Assembly: GCF_900094565.1 (NCBI RefSeq)
Contig: NZ_FMAF01000001.1
Span: forward strand, 310,001-374,000
Source: Martinezella lusitana
GTDB taxonomy: Bacteria > Pseudomonadota > Alphaproteobacteria > Rhizobiales > Rhizobiaceae
Reading direction: 5' to 3'
Length of the DNA: 64,000 nt
Shown here: positions 36,365 through 44,100 of the stretch, piece by piece
Position numbering within the stretch: the stretch's first letter is position 1
How the letters are laid out: every line of letters begins with the position of its first letter
Notes under the pieces: generated by a model
Databases searched by the model: none
What the model was told of the DNA's origin: nothing
The model's input: the letters and a program-made list of their open reading frames with translations, nothing else
Translations under genes and position numbers: made by a program

Positions 36365-36760
36365 TCAGAGGAACTGATGCAGGCCAGGAACGGAGTTGAC
36401 GACCTGGTCGACCACTTCGTCGCCGGCATGCTGGCGGGCGGTTGCGATCGTTTCCTTGGCGAGCGAGGTGATCTCGCCCATGCTGAGACCGCTGCTCATC
36501 AATTGCTGGCCGAGCGCCATGAGGCCGCCACCGCCGCCAACGGCGCTAAGGAGGCCGCCGAGCAGGCCGCCGCCCGATGTTTCCTCGCCATTGTATTGCG
36601 CAACGAGATCAGACGCGCCGGGGATCGATTCGATCATCTTGGTGACGGGGCCATCCGGAGCCTCGCGTTGCAGAAAGCCAAGGATCATGCCAACGGCCTT
36701 CTCTGCGAGATCAGGAGCAATGCCGGCTTTGGTTGCGATCTGATCAATAACTTCGTTCAC
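36365..36760 (-). CDS. DUF2267-like conserved hypothetical protein
   Basis: A 131-residue protein. MNEVIDQIATKAGIAPDLAEKAVGMILGFLQREAP resembles the helical N-terminal unit of DUF2267-type proteins. A Gly-rich stretch (GGGLLGGLLSAVGGGGG) follows, then helices ending HAGDEVVDQVVNSVPGLHQFL. Function is unknown. The start is a GTG at 36760 behind a strong AGGAGG, preferred over the frame start at 36820, which lacks one. Confidence 0.65.
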   Translation of the reverse strand: MNEVIDQIATKAGIAPDLAEKAVGMILGFLQREAPDGPVTKMIESIPGASDLVAQYNGEETSGGGLLGGLLSAVGGGGGLMALGQQLMSSGLSMGEITSLAKETIATARQHAGDEVVDQVVNSVPGLHQFL

Positions 36761-36979
36761 TTTGGCCTCCTGCCTTTTTACGACGTTAACGTCAACGTAA
36801 CTGAACGGGCCAACCGACACAAGCCGCGCCGGACCTCGCTATACTACCAGAAACATAACCGTCACGCGAATGGTTGTCCCCGTTCAAGTCAGTTCTTATA
36901 ACAGTGTCAGGACAAATCGATGAACGGTTCTGGCAACCTTTAAGCGTTGCTGTGCCGCCGCCCAAAGGGAGACGACACC

Positions 36980-38494
36980 ATGCCGCAGCAGGATGGACAG
37001 ATTTTCGTCGGCGCCAGCCGGAATCCGGACGAAAGCATCAACAAGGACGAATTCCTGACGCTGAAATTCGGCAACCGCCACGGCCTCGTCACCGGTGCGA
37101 CAGGCACCGGCAAGACGGTGACGCTGCAGGTGCTGGCGGAAGGATTTTCCAAGGCCGGCGTGCCTGTGTTTTGCGCTGACATCAAGGGCGACCTCTCCGG
37201 CATCGCCGTCAAGGGCGAGGCCAAGGACTTCCTGCTGAAGCGAGCCGAGGAAATCGGCCTGTCCCCTTATGAATTCGATCAGTTCCCGGTCATCTTCTGG
37301 GACATCTACGGCGAAAAGGGCCACCGCGTGCGCACGACCATCGCCGAGATGGGGCCACTGCTGCTCGCGCGCCTGATGGACGCTTCGGAGGCGCAGGAGG
37401 GCGTGCTCAACATCGCCTTCAAGATCGCCGATGAAAACGGTCTGGCGCTGCTCGATCTCAAGGACTTCCAGGCGCTGCTGAACTATATGGGCGAAAACGC
37501 CAGCGAGCTTTCCAGCAAATACGGCCTGATCTCGAAATCGTCAGTCGGCTCGCTCCAGCGATCGCTTCTGGTGCTGGAGCAGCAGGGTGCTGAAAACTTC
37601 TTCGGCGAACCGGCGCTGAAAATTTCCGACATCATGCGCGTCAGCAACGACGGCTACGGGCAGGTCTCGGTGCTGGCCGCCGACAAGCTGATGATGAACC
37701 CCCGCCTCTATGCCACCTTCCTGCTCTGGCTGCTGTCGGAACTCTTCGAGGAACTGCCTGAGGTCGGCGATCCGGAAAAGCCGAAGCTCGTCTTCTTCTT
37801 CGATGAGGCGCATCTGCTCTTCAACGACGCGCCGAAGGTGCTCATCGAGCGTGTCGAGCAGGTCGTGCGCCTGATCCGCTCCAAGGGCGTCGGCGTCTAT
37901 TTCGTGACGCAGAATCCGCTCGATGTGCCGGAAACGGTGCTAGCGCAGCTCGGCAACCGTGTGCAGCATGCGCTGCGTGCCTATTCGCCGCGCGAGCAGA
38001 AAGCCGTGCAGACCGCAGCCTCGACATTCCGGCCCAATCCCGCCTTCGACTGCACTCAAGTCATCACCACACTCGGCACCGGCGAAGCGCTCGTTTCGAT
38101 GCTCGAGGGCAAGGGCGCGCCGTCGATCGTCGAGCGCACGCTGATCCGCCCGCCGTCAGGCCGTATCGGTCCCGTCAGCGATGCGGAACGTCGGGCCGTC
38201 ATCAACGCCAGCCCGGTCGCAGGCTTGTACGACCAGACGATCGATCGCGAATCCGCCTATGAAATCCTGACCGAACGCGCCCGCAAGGCAGCCGCGCCGC
38301 AGAGCGATAATGCTGGCGATGGCTGGACGCTCCCCGGCTTTGGCGGAGACAGCAACAAGACATCAGGCCGCGGCCGCTCCGGCTATCAGCGCGAGACGAT
38401 CATGGAAGCGGCCTTGAAGAGCGTGGCGCGCACGGTCGCCACGCAGGTCGGCCGCGCGCTGGTCCGGGGGATTCTGGGAAGCTTGAAGCGGTAG
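36980..38494 (+). CDS. HerA-like ATPase (helicase HerA-like domain)
   Basis: A 504-residue P-loop ATPase. Walker A is GATGTGKT (39-46). Walker B is in KLVFFFDEAHLLF (about 267-279), and VYFVTQNPLDVPETVL is the sensor-like motif seen in HerA/FtsK relatives. No N-terminal HAS barrel is visible, so it belongs to the bacterial YjgR-type single-protein branch. It should form a hexameric ATPase that translocates DNA or remodels protein; the role is unproven. AAGGGAGACGAC precedes the ATG. A palindromic repeat separates it from the convergent VOC gene. Confidence 0.83.
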   Translation: MPQQDGQIFVGASRNPDESINKDEFLTLKFGNRHGLVTGATGTGKTVTLQVLAEGFSKAGVPVFCADIKGDLSGIAVKGEAKDFLLKRAEEIGLSPYEFDQFPVIFWDIYGEKGHRVRTTIAEMGPLLLARLMDASEAQEGVLNIAFKIADENGLALLDLKDFQALLNYMGENASELSSKYGLISKSSVGSLQRSLLVLEQQGAENFFGEPALKISDIMRVSNDGYGQVSVLAADKLMMNPRLYATFLLWLLSELFEELPEVGDPEKPKLVFFFDEAHLLFNDAPKVLIERVEQVVRLIRSKGVGVYFVTQNPLDVPETVLAQLGNRVQHALRAYSPREQKAVQTAASTFRPNPAFDCTQVITTLGTGEALVSMLEGKGAPSIVERTLIRPPSGRIGPVSDAERRAVINASPVAGLYDQTIDRESAYEILTERARKAAAPQSDNAGDGWTLPGFGGDSNKTSGRGRSGYQRETIMEAALKSVARTVATQVGRALVRGILGSLKR

Positions 38495-38499
38495 AAGGG

Positions 38500-38614
38500 T
38501 ACCCTCCCCTTGAGGAGGTCGCGGCAAAGCCGCGGGTGGGGGTGACATGCCGCAAACTTGGGGATCACCCCACCCCGGCCCTTTGGGCCGACCCTCCCCC
38601 TCAAGGGGAGGGTA
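38500..38614. repeat. 115-bp palindromic repeat with 16-bp terminal inverted repeats
   Basis: TACCCTCCCCTTGAGG (38500-38515) and CCTCAAGGGGAGGGTA (38599-38614) are perfect inverted ends. Inside, a second inverted pair GGGTGGGGGTGA / TCACCCCACCC and two short hairpins (CGCGGCAAAGCCGCG and CGGCCCTTTGGGCCG) give a cloverleaf-like fold. It lies between the convergent HerA-like and VOC genes and could serve as a bidirectional terminator. It is a probable member of a dispersed rhizobial repeat family; copy number cannot be judged from this window. Confidence 0.75.
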
Positions 38615-38618
38615 GAGA

Positions 38619-39395
38619 TCACCGTATCGGCGCGACCAGGGAGAAAAACGCTCCCTGCGGGTCGGTGGCTTGGACGATCCAGCTACCGCCGGGAACCTCC
38701 ATCGGGCCGTTGACGATCACGCCGCCGCCCTCGCTGATACGCGTGATCGCCGCATCGATCGCCGGCACGTTGATGTAGAAATTCCAGGCCGGCACCGGCA
38801 TTTCCGCGGGCTTGGTCATGATGCCGCCGAAGTCCCGATCGCCGATCTTGAAGATCTTGTACGTGCCCATCGGGCCCATATCGAAGTCGGAACTCGATTC
38901 CCAGCCGAACATCTCGCAATAGAAATCGAAGGCCTTCTGGCCGTCGCCGGCATAGAGTTCATGCCAGCCGATATAGCCGGCAGCAGCGGGCTCCGACGGA
39001 CCCCAATCCTGCCCGGGTAGTGGCGTGAAGATGCAGAAGGCGGCTCCATAGGGATCGGCCACCACAGCAAACCGGCCGATGCCCGGAATATCCGTCGGCT
39101 CGCGATAGACCTTGCCGCCCTTCGCGACGATGGTCTTGGCTGCCTCGTCGACGTTAGGCACGCCGATATAGCCGGTCCAGCAGGGGGGCGTCCCCATCGC
39201 CTTCGCCTCTTCAGGCAGCACCATCAATCCGGCGACGGGACCCGCACCGGCGCTGAACAACGTGTAGGCCATGCCGACATCCGGCATGCCGGCGTCCTCT
39301 GCGTCCCAGCCGACAACCTTCCGATAGAAAGCCTCTGCCGCTGCCATGTCGGTGGTCATCAACTCGTACCAGACAAAATAACCCTTCTCAGCCAT
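38619..39395 (-). CDS. Two-domain VOC-family protein
   Basis: A 258-residue protein with two vicinal-oxygen-chelate repeats. The first opens GYFVWYELMTTDMAAAEAFYRKVVGW and ends DPYGAAFCIFTPLPG. The second opens GYIGWHELYAGDGQKAFDFYCEMFGW and ends DPQGAFFSLVAPI. This matches the bacterial VOC branch annotated as hydroxylase-like or glyoxalase-like, with substrate unknown. The start is at 39395. It is not a paralogue of the 32-898 gene at obvious identity. Confidence 0.8.
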   Translation of the reverse strand: MAEKGYFVWYELMTTDMAAAEAFYRKVVGWDAEDAGMPDVGMAYTLFSAGAGPVAGLMVLPEEAKAMGTPPCWTGYIGVPNVDEAAKTIVAKGGKVYREPTDIPGIGRFAVVADPYGAAFCIFTPLPGQDWGPSEPAAAGYIGWHELYAGDGQKAFDFYCEMFGWESSSDFDMGPMGTYKIFKIGDRDFGGIMTKPAEMPVPAWNFYINVPAIDAAITRISEGGGVIVNGPMEVPGGSWIVQATDPQGAFFSLVAPIR

Positions 39396-39614
39396 CGAAT
39401 CTCTCCCTATTCGTTTGTGGCATTCGTCCAGCTCAATTTGAGCCGGTTGTCAGCGCGAGCCATCATCGCCGATGTAAGTGACGGCCGAACGATAATCGAT
39501 CAATCGACCTGTTTGTTTCGCTGCAAGCAAGCGCTACGTCTTACCTAAATACAAAACACAATATTTCGACCCCTGCTCCCACGGAATCAACAAATATCAC
39601 AGTCCTGTAGCGTC

Positions 39615-40337
39615 TCAATGGCAGGAATGCGCCTTGGCGGTATCCTCATATTCATCATGACGACGAACGAAATTCATCGTGCTGCTTTCGTTGCGCCCCT
39701 TGGGTGCGCGATCAAGGATCATCAGCGTGCCGATCAACTCTTCGGGGCCGCGGGCATAGCTTGAATAGGTGTGGAAAATATTACCAACCTCGTCCTTGTA
39801 GAAAGCGCTGAGACCAGGCAGCTCGTCATTGCCTTCAGCCGAATCCATGGGCGTGAAATTGTAGAAGACCGTCTCGCCGGCAAGCTGCTCCTTCGAGAAG
39901 GAGACATGATAATCGTAATTGAAGTCGTTGGCGAAGGACGATACCCAGGGGAAGTTCCAGCCCATCCGTTTTTTGTAGGCCTCCACCTTGTCGATCGGGG
40001 CACGGGAAACGACGACCAATGTAACGTCATGATGGTTGAGATGCACAAGCGTTCCGTCGAGATGATCCGCGAGGAAAGAGCAGCCAGGGCATCCAGCCTC
40101 CCAATCCGGACCGAGCATGAAGTGATAGACGATCAACTGGCTGCGGCCATCGAAGAGATCGGCAAGCGATTTCCTGCCGGTCGGCGTATCGAAAACATAG
40201 TCTTTCTCGACCTTCACCCAGGGCAAGGCCATGCGCTCCGCATTGACGCGATCGCGCAAATGCGTTGCCTCCTTCTCGCTGGCAAGCAATTGACGGCGGG
40301 CCTCCAGCCATACGTCTCGGGAAACGACCTGGTTCAT
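39615..40337 (-). CDS. DUF899 family (thioredoxin-fold) protein
   Basis: A 240-residue protein. The opening DVWLEARRQLLASEKEATHLRDRVNAERMALPWVKVEKDYVFDTPTG and GPDWEAGCPGCSFLADHLDGTLVHL are typical of DUF899, a thioredoxin-like family in which the CPGC motif is redox-active in appearance. Function is not established. ATG 40337 is chosen over the frame start at 40397. It is divergent from a MarR-type regulator with a palindrome between them, so it is a probable target of that regulator. Confidence 0.82.
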   Translation of the reverse strand: MNQVVSRDVWLEARRQLLASEKEATHLRDRVNAERMALPWVKVEKDYVFDTPTGRKSLADLFDGRSQLIVYHFMLGPDWEAGCPGCSFLADHLDGTLVHLNHHDVTLVVVSRAPIDKVEAYKKRMGWNFPWVSSFANDFNYDYHVSFSKEQLAGETVFYNFTPMDSAEGNDELPGLSAFYKDEVGNIFHTYSSYARGPEELIGTLMILDRAPKGRNESSTMNFVRRHDEYEDTAKAHSCH

Positions 40338-40375
40338 TGTCAGCGCCCTCCTCCGGCGTTTTCCAGTTCCAAATC

Positions 40376-40403
40376 TTGACAAATATATTGATATCAATAT
40401 TAA
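40376..40403 (+). promoter_or_regulatory. Promoter and palindromic operator of the MarR-type gene
   Basis: TTGACA (40376-40381) and TATTAA (40398-40403) are a promoter pair with a 16-base spacer. The spacer and -10 are covered by the perfect 16-bp palindrome ATATTGATATCAATAT (40385-40400). This is the expected layout for MarR autorepression and for control of the divergent DUF899 gene. Confidence 0.7.
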
Positions 40404-40409
40404 TGAATC

Positions 40410-40856
40410 ATGTCAAACGCGATCGAAATTCCCTTTGAAACTACCCTGTTGGTGCGTGACACCTGCCTTTGCCTGCATGTCCAGCGTGCCGCGCGAGCTC
40501 TGGCGCGACGTTTCGACGAGGCGCTGAGGCCGCTCGGGCTCACCAACGGGCAGTTTTCCCTGATGATGTCCTTGAACAGGCCGGAGCCCGCGCCCATGGG
40601 GCCGGTCGCGACACTGCTTGCAATAGATCAGACGACGTTGACGGCAGCCTTAAAGCCGCTGGAGCGGCGCGGATGGGTGAATATCGTGCCCAATCCCAGG
40701 GATCGCCGCGCCCGCCTGCTCACCCTCACACCATCAGGCAAGGCGATGCTCGCCGCCGCCGTGCCGATCTGGAAGGCAACGCATGCGGTATTGGAAGAGC
40801 GCCTGCCCGATGGCAATGGCGACCGGTTGCGGAGTGACCTGGCGGCGTTGCTCTGA
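40410..40856 (+). CDS. MarR-family transcriptional regulator
   Basis: A 148-residue winged-helix regulator. The central domain GQFSLMMSLNRPEPAPMGPVATLLAIDQTTLTAALKPLERRGWV (about 46-89), followed by the wing NPRDRRARLLTLTPSGKAML, is typical. The two Cys in LVRDTCLCLHVQ near residue 20 could make it redox sensitive, as in OhrR-type proteins, though this is speculative. It is divergent from the DUF899 gene, across a palindrome-bearing promoter. Confidence 0.86.
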   Translation: MSNAIEIPFETTLLVRDTCLCLHVQRAARALARRFDEALRPLGLTNGQFSLMMSLNRPEPAPMGPVATLLAIDQTTLTAALKPLERRGWVNIVPNPRDRRARLLTLTPSGKAMLAAAVPIWKATHAVLEERLPDGNGDRLRSDLAALL

Positions 40857-40860
40857 GCCG

Positions 40861-41613
40861 CTATCCCGCCAGACGGGGATCGCCGCCAAAATCCTTCCGT
40901 TCGAAGCCGATACGGCGCCTGGGGAATTCGCACAGCGCCTGAATACCGGCTCGCGACAGCCTGATGCGCCAGGTCTGTCGTTCAACAGGTTCGCGCGCCG
41001 CGAAGGCCCTGGCAGTTAGAAGCGCCATGTTTCTGCCGCCTTGCGGATCCCGGACCGAGCGATAGAGGATCGCCTCGATGCCCCCTGCCCGCGCTGCCTC
41101 GGCAAGCGATTGACATGCCTCGTAATTGACCGGATCGGTCCATTGCCGCAGGTCGCGATCCAACGGCGGCCTTGTCAGATCGATCGCCTCCTTCGTCGCG
41201 ATCGCCGCGGCAAAGGCAGTATATTCCGCAGCATTGGTGGGCAGCGGGGTATCCGGGGAATCGCGGAAGAAAAGCAGCCGATAGAAGCTCATTTCCGCTA
41301 GGGACGTCTCCACCTGTTCGGAGGCGTAGAAAACACCGAGCGTGCGGCCGGCACGGCGGAAGCGGGAACCGTGCGGATAGATCGCGCCATAGCGAAAGGG
41401 CGTGGCGAGCAGATAGTCGAGCCCGGCACATTCCGGCGGCAGGACCGGTTTGCTTTCTTCCAGAAGATTTTCGAGGAGCGCCTGCTCTTCCAGCGTATCG
41501 ACCAGTTTCAGCGTCGAGACCTGATGCTGCGATTCCACCAGCCGCCAATAACGGCCGGAAATTGCCCCCGCCTCAGATGAGAGCGCGGCGGGCGTCCAGA
41601 TAGGCAAGGACAT
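40861..41613 (-). CDS. RES-domain toxin
   Basis: A 250-residue RES-domain protein. The domain is recognisable from YGAIYPHGSRFRRAGRTLGVFYASEQVETSLAEMSFYR (about 75-112), with Arg and Glu residues at the positions used by RES toxins. RES toxins of the Xre-RES family degrade NAD+ and arrest growth until bound by the antitoxin. The start at 41613 lies within the antitoxin gene, overlapping it by 41 bases, which implies coupled translation. Confidence 0.85.
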   Translation of the reverse strand: MSLPIWTPAALSSEAGAISGRYWRLVESQHQVSTLKLVDTLEEQALLENLLEESKPVLPPECAGLDYLLATPFRYGAIYPHGSRFRRAGRTLGVFYASEQVETSLAEMSFYRLLFFRDSPDTPLPTNAAEYTAFAAAIATKEAIDLTRPPLDRDLRQWTDPVNYEACQSLAEAARAGGIEAILYRSVRDPQGGRNMALLTARAFAAREPVERQTWRIRLSRAGIQALCEFPRRRIGFERKDFGGDPRLAG

Positions 41614-41956
41614 CGGTCAAACCAGAGATAGAGGTGATCTTATCTTGCGGCGCGGCGCCAAGGGCGAGATTGCCGTTGCGCAGCCATTCGCGCGCCACCA
41701 TCTCATCGCCGCCCACAATGGCATCGAGCGAGCGAAAGAGGCGAACGAAAAGCACGGCAAGTTCGAATGGCTTGCTGTCACGCTCCAGAAGGTGATCCTG
41801 CCGTTTCATGCGCGAGACGGTCGCCTCGGAAACGCCGATCACCGCAGCCAATATGCGCGCATTCAATCCCAGCCGCTCGGCGGCATTGACAACCGCCTTG
41901 GTGATGACGGCAGCCTCACCAGGCGCCGAATGACCTGCTATTTGAGCTTTTGCCAT
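41573..41956 (-). CDS. Xre/MbcA/ParS-type antitoxin
   Basis: A 127-residue antitoxin with a helix-turn-helix (AAERLGLNARILAAVIGVSEATVSRM, about 25-50) and a C-terminal toxin-binding region typical of DUF2384 (FVRLFRSLDAIVGGDEMVAREWLRNGNLALGAAPQDKITSISGLTDVLAYLDARRA). It should neutralise the RES toxin and repress the operon. It is upstream of and overlaps the toxin gene. GGAAAGGATAAGG precedes ATG 41956. The frame start at 41989 is not supported. Confidence 0.87.
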   Translation of the reverse strand: MAKAQIAGHSAPGEAAVITKAVVNAAERLGLNARILAAVIGVSEATVSRMKRQDHLLERDSKPFELAVLFVRLFRSLDAIVGGDEMVAREWLRNGNLALGAAPQDKITSISGLTDVLAYLDARRALI

Positions 41957-41972
41957 CGCCTTATCCTTTCCT

Positions 41973-41996
41973 AAGAAAATATATAGCATATTTCTT
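41973..41996. promoter_or_regulatory. Candidate antitoxin operator
   Basis: A 24-base A/T-rich imperfect palindrome (arms AAGAAAATAT and ATATTTCTT) lies 17 bases upstream of the antitoxin start. It overlaps the likely promoter. Xre-type antitoxins autoregulate through such dyads, so this is the expected operator. Confidence 0.5.
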
Positions 41997-42086
41997 GCAA
42001 AAGAAAAGGAGCGGCAAGCAAAAAGCTCACCGCTCCCAATTTTGATTTGTTCCGCCTCTCACGCGGCCGCGTGGGAGGATTTCGTT

Positions 42087-42509
42087 TTAGGCGACCGTGA
42101 CCGGCACTTCGGTCGACGTGCGCAGGGCGTGGCTATAAGGGCAGACGATGTGGGCGGCGGCGGCGAGCTTCTCAGCCTCGGCCTTGTCCATGCCGGGAAT
42201 GTGGACGGACAGAGACACCTCGATGCCGAAGCCGCCGCCGTCCTCGCGCGGGCCGATGCCGACAGTCGCGGTCACCTTGGCGTCTTCCGGAATCTTGACC
42301 TTCTGCTGGCCTGCCACAAATTTCAAAGCGCCGAGGAAGCAGGCAGAATAGCCAGCCGCAAAGAGCTGCTCGGGATTGGTGCCGGTAGCGCCATCGCCGC
42401 CGAGTTCCTTCGGCACAGTCAGAGTGACGTCGAGGACGCCGTTTTCGGAAACAGCGCGGCCAGCGCGGCCACCGGTGGCGGAAGCTTTGGTGGTGTAGAG
42501 AATAGGCAT
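42087..42509 (-). CDS. ohr: Organic hydroperoxide resistance protein Ohr
   Basis: A 140-residue thiol peroxidase. The catalytic cysteines are Cys57 (AAGYSACFLGAL) and Cys123 (HIVCPYSHA), and the N-terminal LYTTKASATGGRAGRA carries the conserved Arg region. Ohr reduces organic and fatty-acid hydroperoxides with lipoylated proteins as electron donors. GGAGAGATGAC precedes the ATG. It is divergent from ohrR. Confidence 0.92.
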   Translation of the reverse strand: MPILYTTKASATGGRAGRAVSENGVLDVTLTVPKELGGDGATGTNPEQLFAAGYSACFLGALKFVAGQQKVKIPEDAKVTATVGIGPREDGGGFGIEVSLSVHIPGMDKAEAEKLAAAAHIVCPYSHALRTSTEVPVTVA

Positions 42510-42537
42510 GTCATCTCTCCTTCGGGTTGGATGTCGA

Positions 42538-42567
42538 TTTTATATATCACGATTTAATCGTGCGCAA
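42538..42567 (-). promoter_or_regulatory. Candidate ohr promoter with palindrome
   Basis: On the minus strand TTGCGC (42562-42567) and TATAAA (42538-42543) are separated by 18 bases. The spacer carries the palindrome CACGATTTAATCGTG (42548-42562). A second dyad, TTTGC/GCAAA at 42576-42596, lies closer to ohrR. OhrR-type repressors bind A/T-rich dyads over the divergent promoters, so either may be the operator. Confidence 0.55.
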
Positions 42568-42641
42568 TATATATTTTTGCAATTTGATTTCGCAAAGTGA
42601 ATTTGTGACAATGCACCCAACAAAAAAATGGCGGAGCAGCA

Positions 42642-43106
42642 ATGACGGACAAGCCAAATGGGCAAAGCATGATCCCCGACGAAGAAAAGCGGCTTGAAAG
42701 GCAGCTTTGTTTCGCCGTCTACAGCGCCGCACATGCCTTCAACCGTGCTTACAAGCCGATCCTCGATCGCGTCGGCCTCACCTATCCGCAATATCTCGTC
42801 ATGCTCGTGCTGTGGGAAAAGGGTCGCCTTTCGGTCAAGACCATCGGCGAAAAGCTGGATCTTGACTCCGGCACACTGTCGCCCCTGTTGAAGCGATTGG
42901 AGCAGGCTGGCCTGATCAGCCGCACGCGCGACCCGAAGGACGAGCGGCAGGTGATCATTTCACTGACGGAGAAGGGTACCGGTATGAAATGCCAGGTCGG
43001 CACCATCATGGACGCCATCGGCGAGGCCACCGGCTGCGACATGACTGAAATCGCCAATCTGCGCGACCGGCTACAGCAATTGAAGACCAATCTGACGGCC
43101 GAGTGA
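42642..43106 (+). CDS. ohrR: MarR-family organic peroxide sensor OhrR
   Basis: A 154-residue MarR-fold repressor. Cys23 in ERQLCFAVYSAAHAFNRAYKP is the reactive Cys of one-Cys/two-Cys OhrR proteins. The winged helix is LTYPQYLVMLVLWEKGRLSVKTIGEKLDLDSGTLSPLLKRLEQAGLI with the wing RDPKDERQV. Oxidation of the Cys by organic peroxide releases DNA and induces ohr. It is divergent from ohr across 132 bases. Confidence 0.9.
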   Translation: MTDKPNGQSMIPDEEKRLERQLCFAVYSAAHAFNRAYKPILDRVGLTYPQYLVMLVLWEKGRLSVKTIGEKLDLDSGTLSPLLKRLEQAGLISRTRDPKDERQVIISLTEKGTGMKCQVGTIMDAIGEATGCDMTEIANLRDRLQQLKTNLTAE

Positions 43107-43164
43107 GCGGCGGCTGCCTTAGGTCATCTCGCCCGCCCGTTCGGTAGGATAGATGGGCGAGGAA

Positions 43165-43187
43165 GGACGCCCGCATTCGTGGCGTCC
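43165..43187. terminator. Hairpin between ohrR and the first L,D-transpeptidase
   Basis: GGACGCC, a nine-base loop and GGCGTCC form a perfect seven-bp stem in the gap between convergent genes. There is no strong T-tract on either strand, so it is a weak terminator or a structure that blocks exonucleases. Confidence 0.45.
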
Positions 43188-43209
43188 CTGTTGCGACAAT
43201 AACCCGACG

Positions 43210-43941
43210 TTAAGACGTCACCAGGATCGGCGCGCGTTCCGGCACGCGATCATAGAGATCGATGACGTCCTGGTTCAGCAGACGGACGCAGCCGGAAGAA
43301 ACGGCCTTGCCGATGGAGCGCCAGTCCGGGTTGCCGTGCAGGCGATAAAGCGAATCCTGCTTGCCCTCGAAGATATAGAGAGCGCGCGCGCCGAGCGGGT
43401 TCTTCAGGCCCGGATCCATGCCGCCATTGGCGATGGAGAACTTGACGAGCTCCGGCTGGCGGGCAACCATTTCGTCCGGCGGGTTCCAACGCGGCCACTT
43501 CTTGCGCCACTGAATGACGCCGCGGCCCTGCCAGGCAAAGCCTTCGCGACCGACGCCGATGCCGTAGCGCATCGCCGTGCCGCCCTGCTCGGTGACGTAG
43601 AGCATGCGCTGGGTGGTATTGACGATTACACTGCCCGGCGCTTCGCCTGTGGGATCGACGACGCGCTGGCGATAAAAGCGCGGATCGATCTGCTGATAGG
43701 GAATCGCCGGGAGATGGAAGCCGCCATCGTCCATGGCCGCATAGATCACGGCTGGATCCGGTTGCTCACCGTCATAGCTGGAGAGCCAGGTACGGAACGG
43801 CCTGGGCGCGCCGGTATATTGCACCGGGCTGACGACAGGGCCGTTGTCGATGGTGGAGGCACAGCCGGCAAGCGTCGAGACGGCACCGATGCCAGCAAGG
43901 GCGAGGAAATTACGTCGGGAAAAGGATGAAGGCAGGCTCAT
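43210..43941 (-). CDS. L,D-transpeptidase, Tat/lipoprotein signal
   Basis: A 243-residue YkuD-family enzyme. The N-terminus has a twin-arginine motif (SRRNFLALAG) and a lipobox (LAGC at 23-26 or so), so it should be Tat-exported and lipidated. The catalytic block is HGNPDWRSIGKAVSSGCVRLLNQD with nucleophile Cys. It cross-links peptidoglycan (3-3 links) or attaches proteins to it. A related gene lies directly upstream on the same strand. The start is at 43941; a TTG at 43974 is weaker. Confidence 0.85.
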   Translation of the reverse strand: MSLPSSFSRRNFLALAGIGAVSTLAGCASTIDNGPVVSPVQYTGAPRPFRTWLSSYDGEQPDPAVIYAAMDDGGFHLPAIPYQQIDPRFYRQRVVDPTGEAPGSVIVNTTQRMLYVTEQGGTAMRYGIGVGREGFAWQGRGVIQWRKKWPRWNPPDEMVARQPELVKFSIANGGMDPGLKNPLGARALYIFEGKQDSLYRLHGNPDWRSIGKAVSSGCVRLLNQDVIDLYDRVPERAPILVTS

Positions 43942-44100
43942 GTCGACAGCATCGTTCCTATTGAAGGGAAGCAAGAACCCGCAACAAAAAGCTGATTCGG
44001 CTGCCCCGAGGTTCGCAGAGACAGGAGCAAAACTAAAGAGCGCAGCCGAGCACGGCTATCGCACTTATGCAACATCACGAAAATTTGTGGTAAATTACCG

